From an uncultured Clostridia bacterium (GTDB lineage Bacteria; Bacillota; Clostridia; Oscillospirales; Acutalibacteraceae), in contig CALGRR010000080.1 in the NCBI GenBank assembly GCA_937880805.1, positions 1-49,673 on the forward strand: a stretch of 49,673 nt of DNA, written 5' to 3'. The notes beneath the pieces are model-generated. The model did not search any database, was not told where the DNA came from, and saw nothing but the letters and a program-made list of their open reading frames with translations. This document shows positions 49,367 through 49,673 of this stretch, piece after piece. The translations under genes and the position numbers were made by a program. The stretch's first letter is position 1. Each line of letters starts with the position of its first letter.

Positions 49367-49645
49367 ATGTCAAATATCATTGAAGAATTTTACTATGGCA
49401 ACATTGAACCGCAAGAAGTCAATTCAGAATTAACACCTAAACTCAAGAAGAAATTGAGTAACTTTGCAGAGAAAGAAGAACAACTTACAGCAAGGCTTGC
49501 CGGCGAGGATAAGGAACTGTTTCAAAACTATGTAAGTGCTTATATTGAATTTTCAACAATAAGTAATGATGACAGTTTTATATCAGGCTTCAGACTCGGA
49601 GCAAGATTTACATATGACACTTTTGTTAAAAACAGGAAAGGATGA
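49367..49645 (+). CDS. DUF6809-type small protein
   Basis: A 92-residue protein from ATG 49367 (ATGGAGG upstream). IIEEFYYGNIEPQEVNSEL at the N-terminus and DDSFISGFRLGARFTYDTF at the C-terminus are the hallmarks of this family. The middle is a charged helix (LKKKLSNFAEKEEQLTARL). Paralogue of 43110-43403, which lacks the C-terminal block. Function unknown. It is 8 bases ahead of a possible next start. Confidence 0.82.
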   Translation: MSNIIEEFYYGNIEPQEVNSELTPKLKKKLSNFAEKEEQLTARLAGEDKELFQNYVSAYIEFSTISNDDSFISGFRLGARFTYDTFVKNRKG

Positions 49646-49653
49646 ATTCTATT

Positions 49654-49673
49654 ATGAAAAACAATACAAATAT
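49654..49673 (+). CDS. Possible start of a further gene, cut by the window edge
   Basis: ATG 49654 opens MKNNTN and runs off the window. AAAGGA lies 13 bases upstream, a little far. Only six codons are visible, so this is tentative. Confidence 0.3.

Overview
The window reads as part of a chromosome from a gut-type member of the Clostridia (Oscillospiraceae/Ruminococcaceae-like). This rests on an Rnf operon with flavin-transfer genes, Firmicutes-style AGGAGG ribosome sites, frequent TTG starts, single-copy housekeeping genes in Clostridia order, and a QueT gene with a preQ1-type leader. Coding density is high. Most intergenic gaps hold promoters, terminators or small hairpin repeats.

Layout. 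1-5.6 kb (minus): apbE, a NusG-domain-II protein, a Gx transporter-like membrane protein, then rnfC, rnfD, rnfG and rnfE. This is an ion-pumping ferredoxin:NAD oxidoreductase together with the enzyme that attaches FMN to RnfG and RnfD. The rnfE copy at the window edge has an internal duplication with a G+C step. 5.7-12.1 kb: iron alcohol dehydrogenase, an unlisted 52-residue Cys-rich microprotein, rpsF-ssb-rpsR (minus), and divergent uvrC, rsmD, coaD and a coiled-coil gene. 12.1-17.3 kb: a hairpin array, an XRE regulator, a HAD phosphatase, queT, a flavoredoxin-rubredoxin and a sugar isomerase/dehydrogenase pair. 17.3-19.5 kb: a secreted beta-helix protein.

19.9-27.0 kb is a ~7.1 kb integrative mobilizable element. 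It has 22-bp imperfect direct repeats at its ends, a Tn916-type integrase, an Xis-like protein, an XRE repressor, a MobA/MobL relaxase with an oriT candidate, TnpV, and a GntR-ABC transporter cargo. Next comes ylxM-ffh-rpsP-khpA-rimM-trmD (minus). It is preceded by a structured leader, a four-hairpin repeat and a DnaA-box cluster. Then come mutS2, a membrane protein, proBA, an M16 peptidase and an FHA protein (all minus). On plus are a YibE/F-like protein, a class II aldolase and an IolC-like kinase.

42.2-49.7 kb is accessory. It holds an unrecognised gene between two ~137-bp direct repeats, two DUF6809-type paralogues, a LuxR-type regulator with a dyad operator over its own promoter, a small unknown protein, and a 1180-residue secreted protein. 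That last protein carries an ETX/MTX2 (aerolysin-like) pore-forming segment followed by eleven Cys-x2-Cys/His modules and a C-terminal hydrophobic segment.

The most unusual signals are this pore-former fusion, the same 81-bp four-hairpin element just upstream of two unrelated genes (ylxM and yibE), the hairpin array with mirror-image linkers at 12.2 kb, and the duplicated RnfE. All coordinates and motif matches were read by eye; no database search was run.
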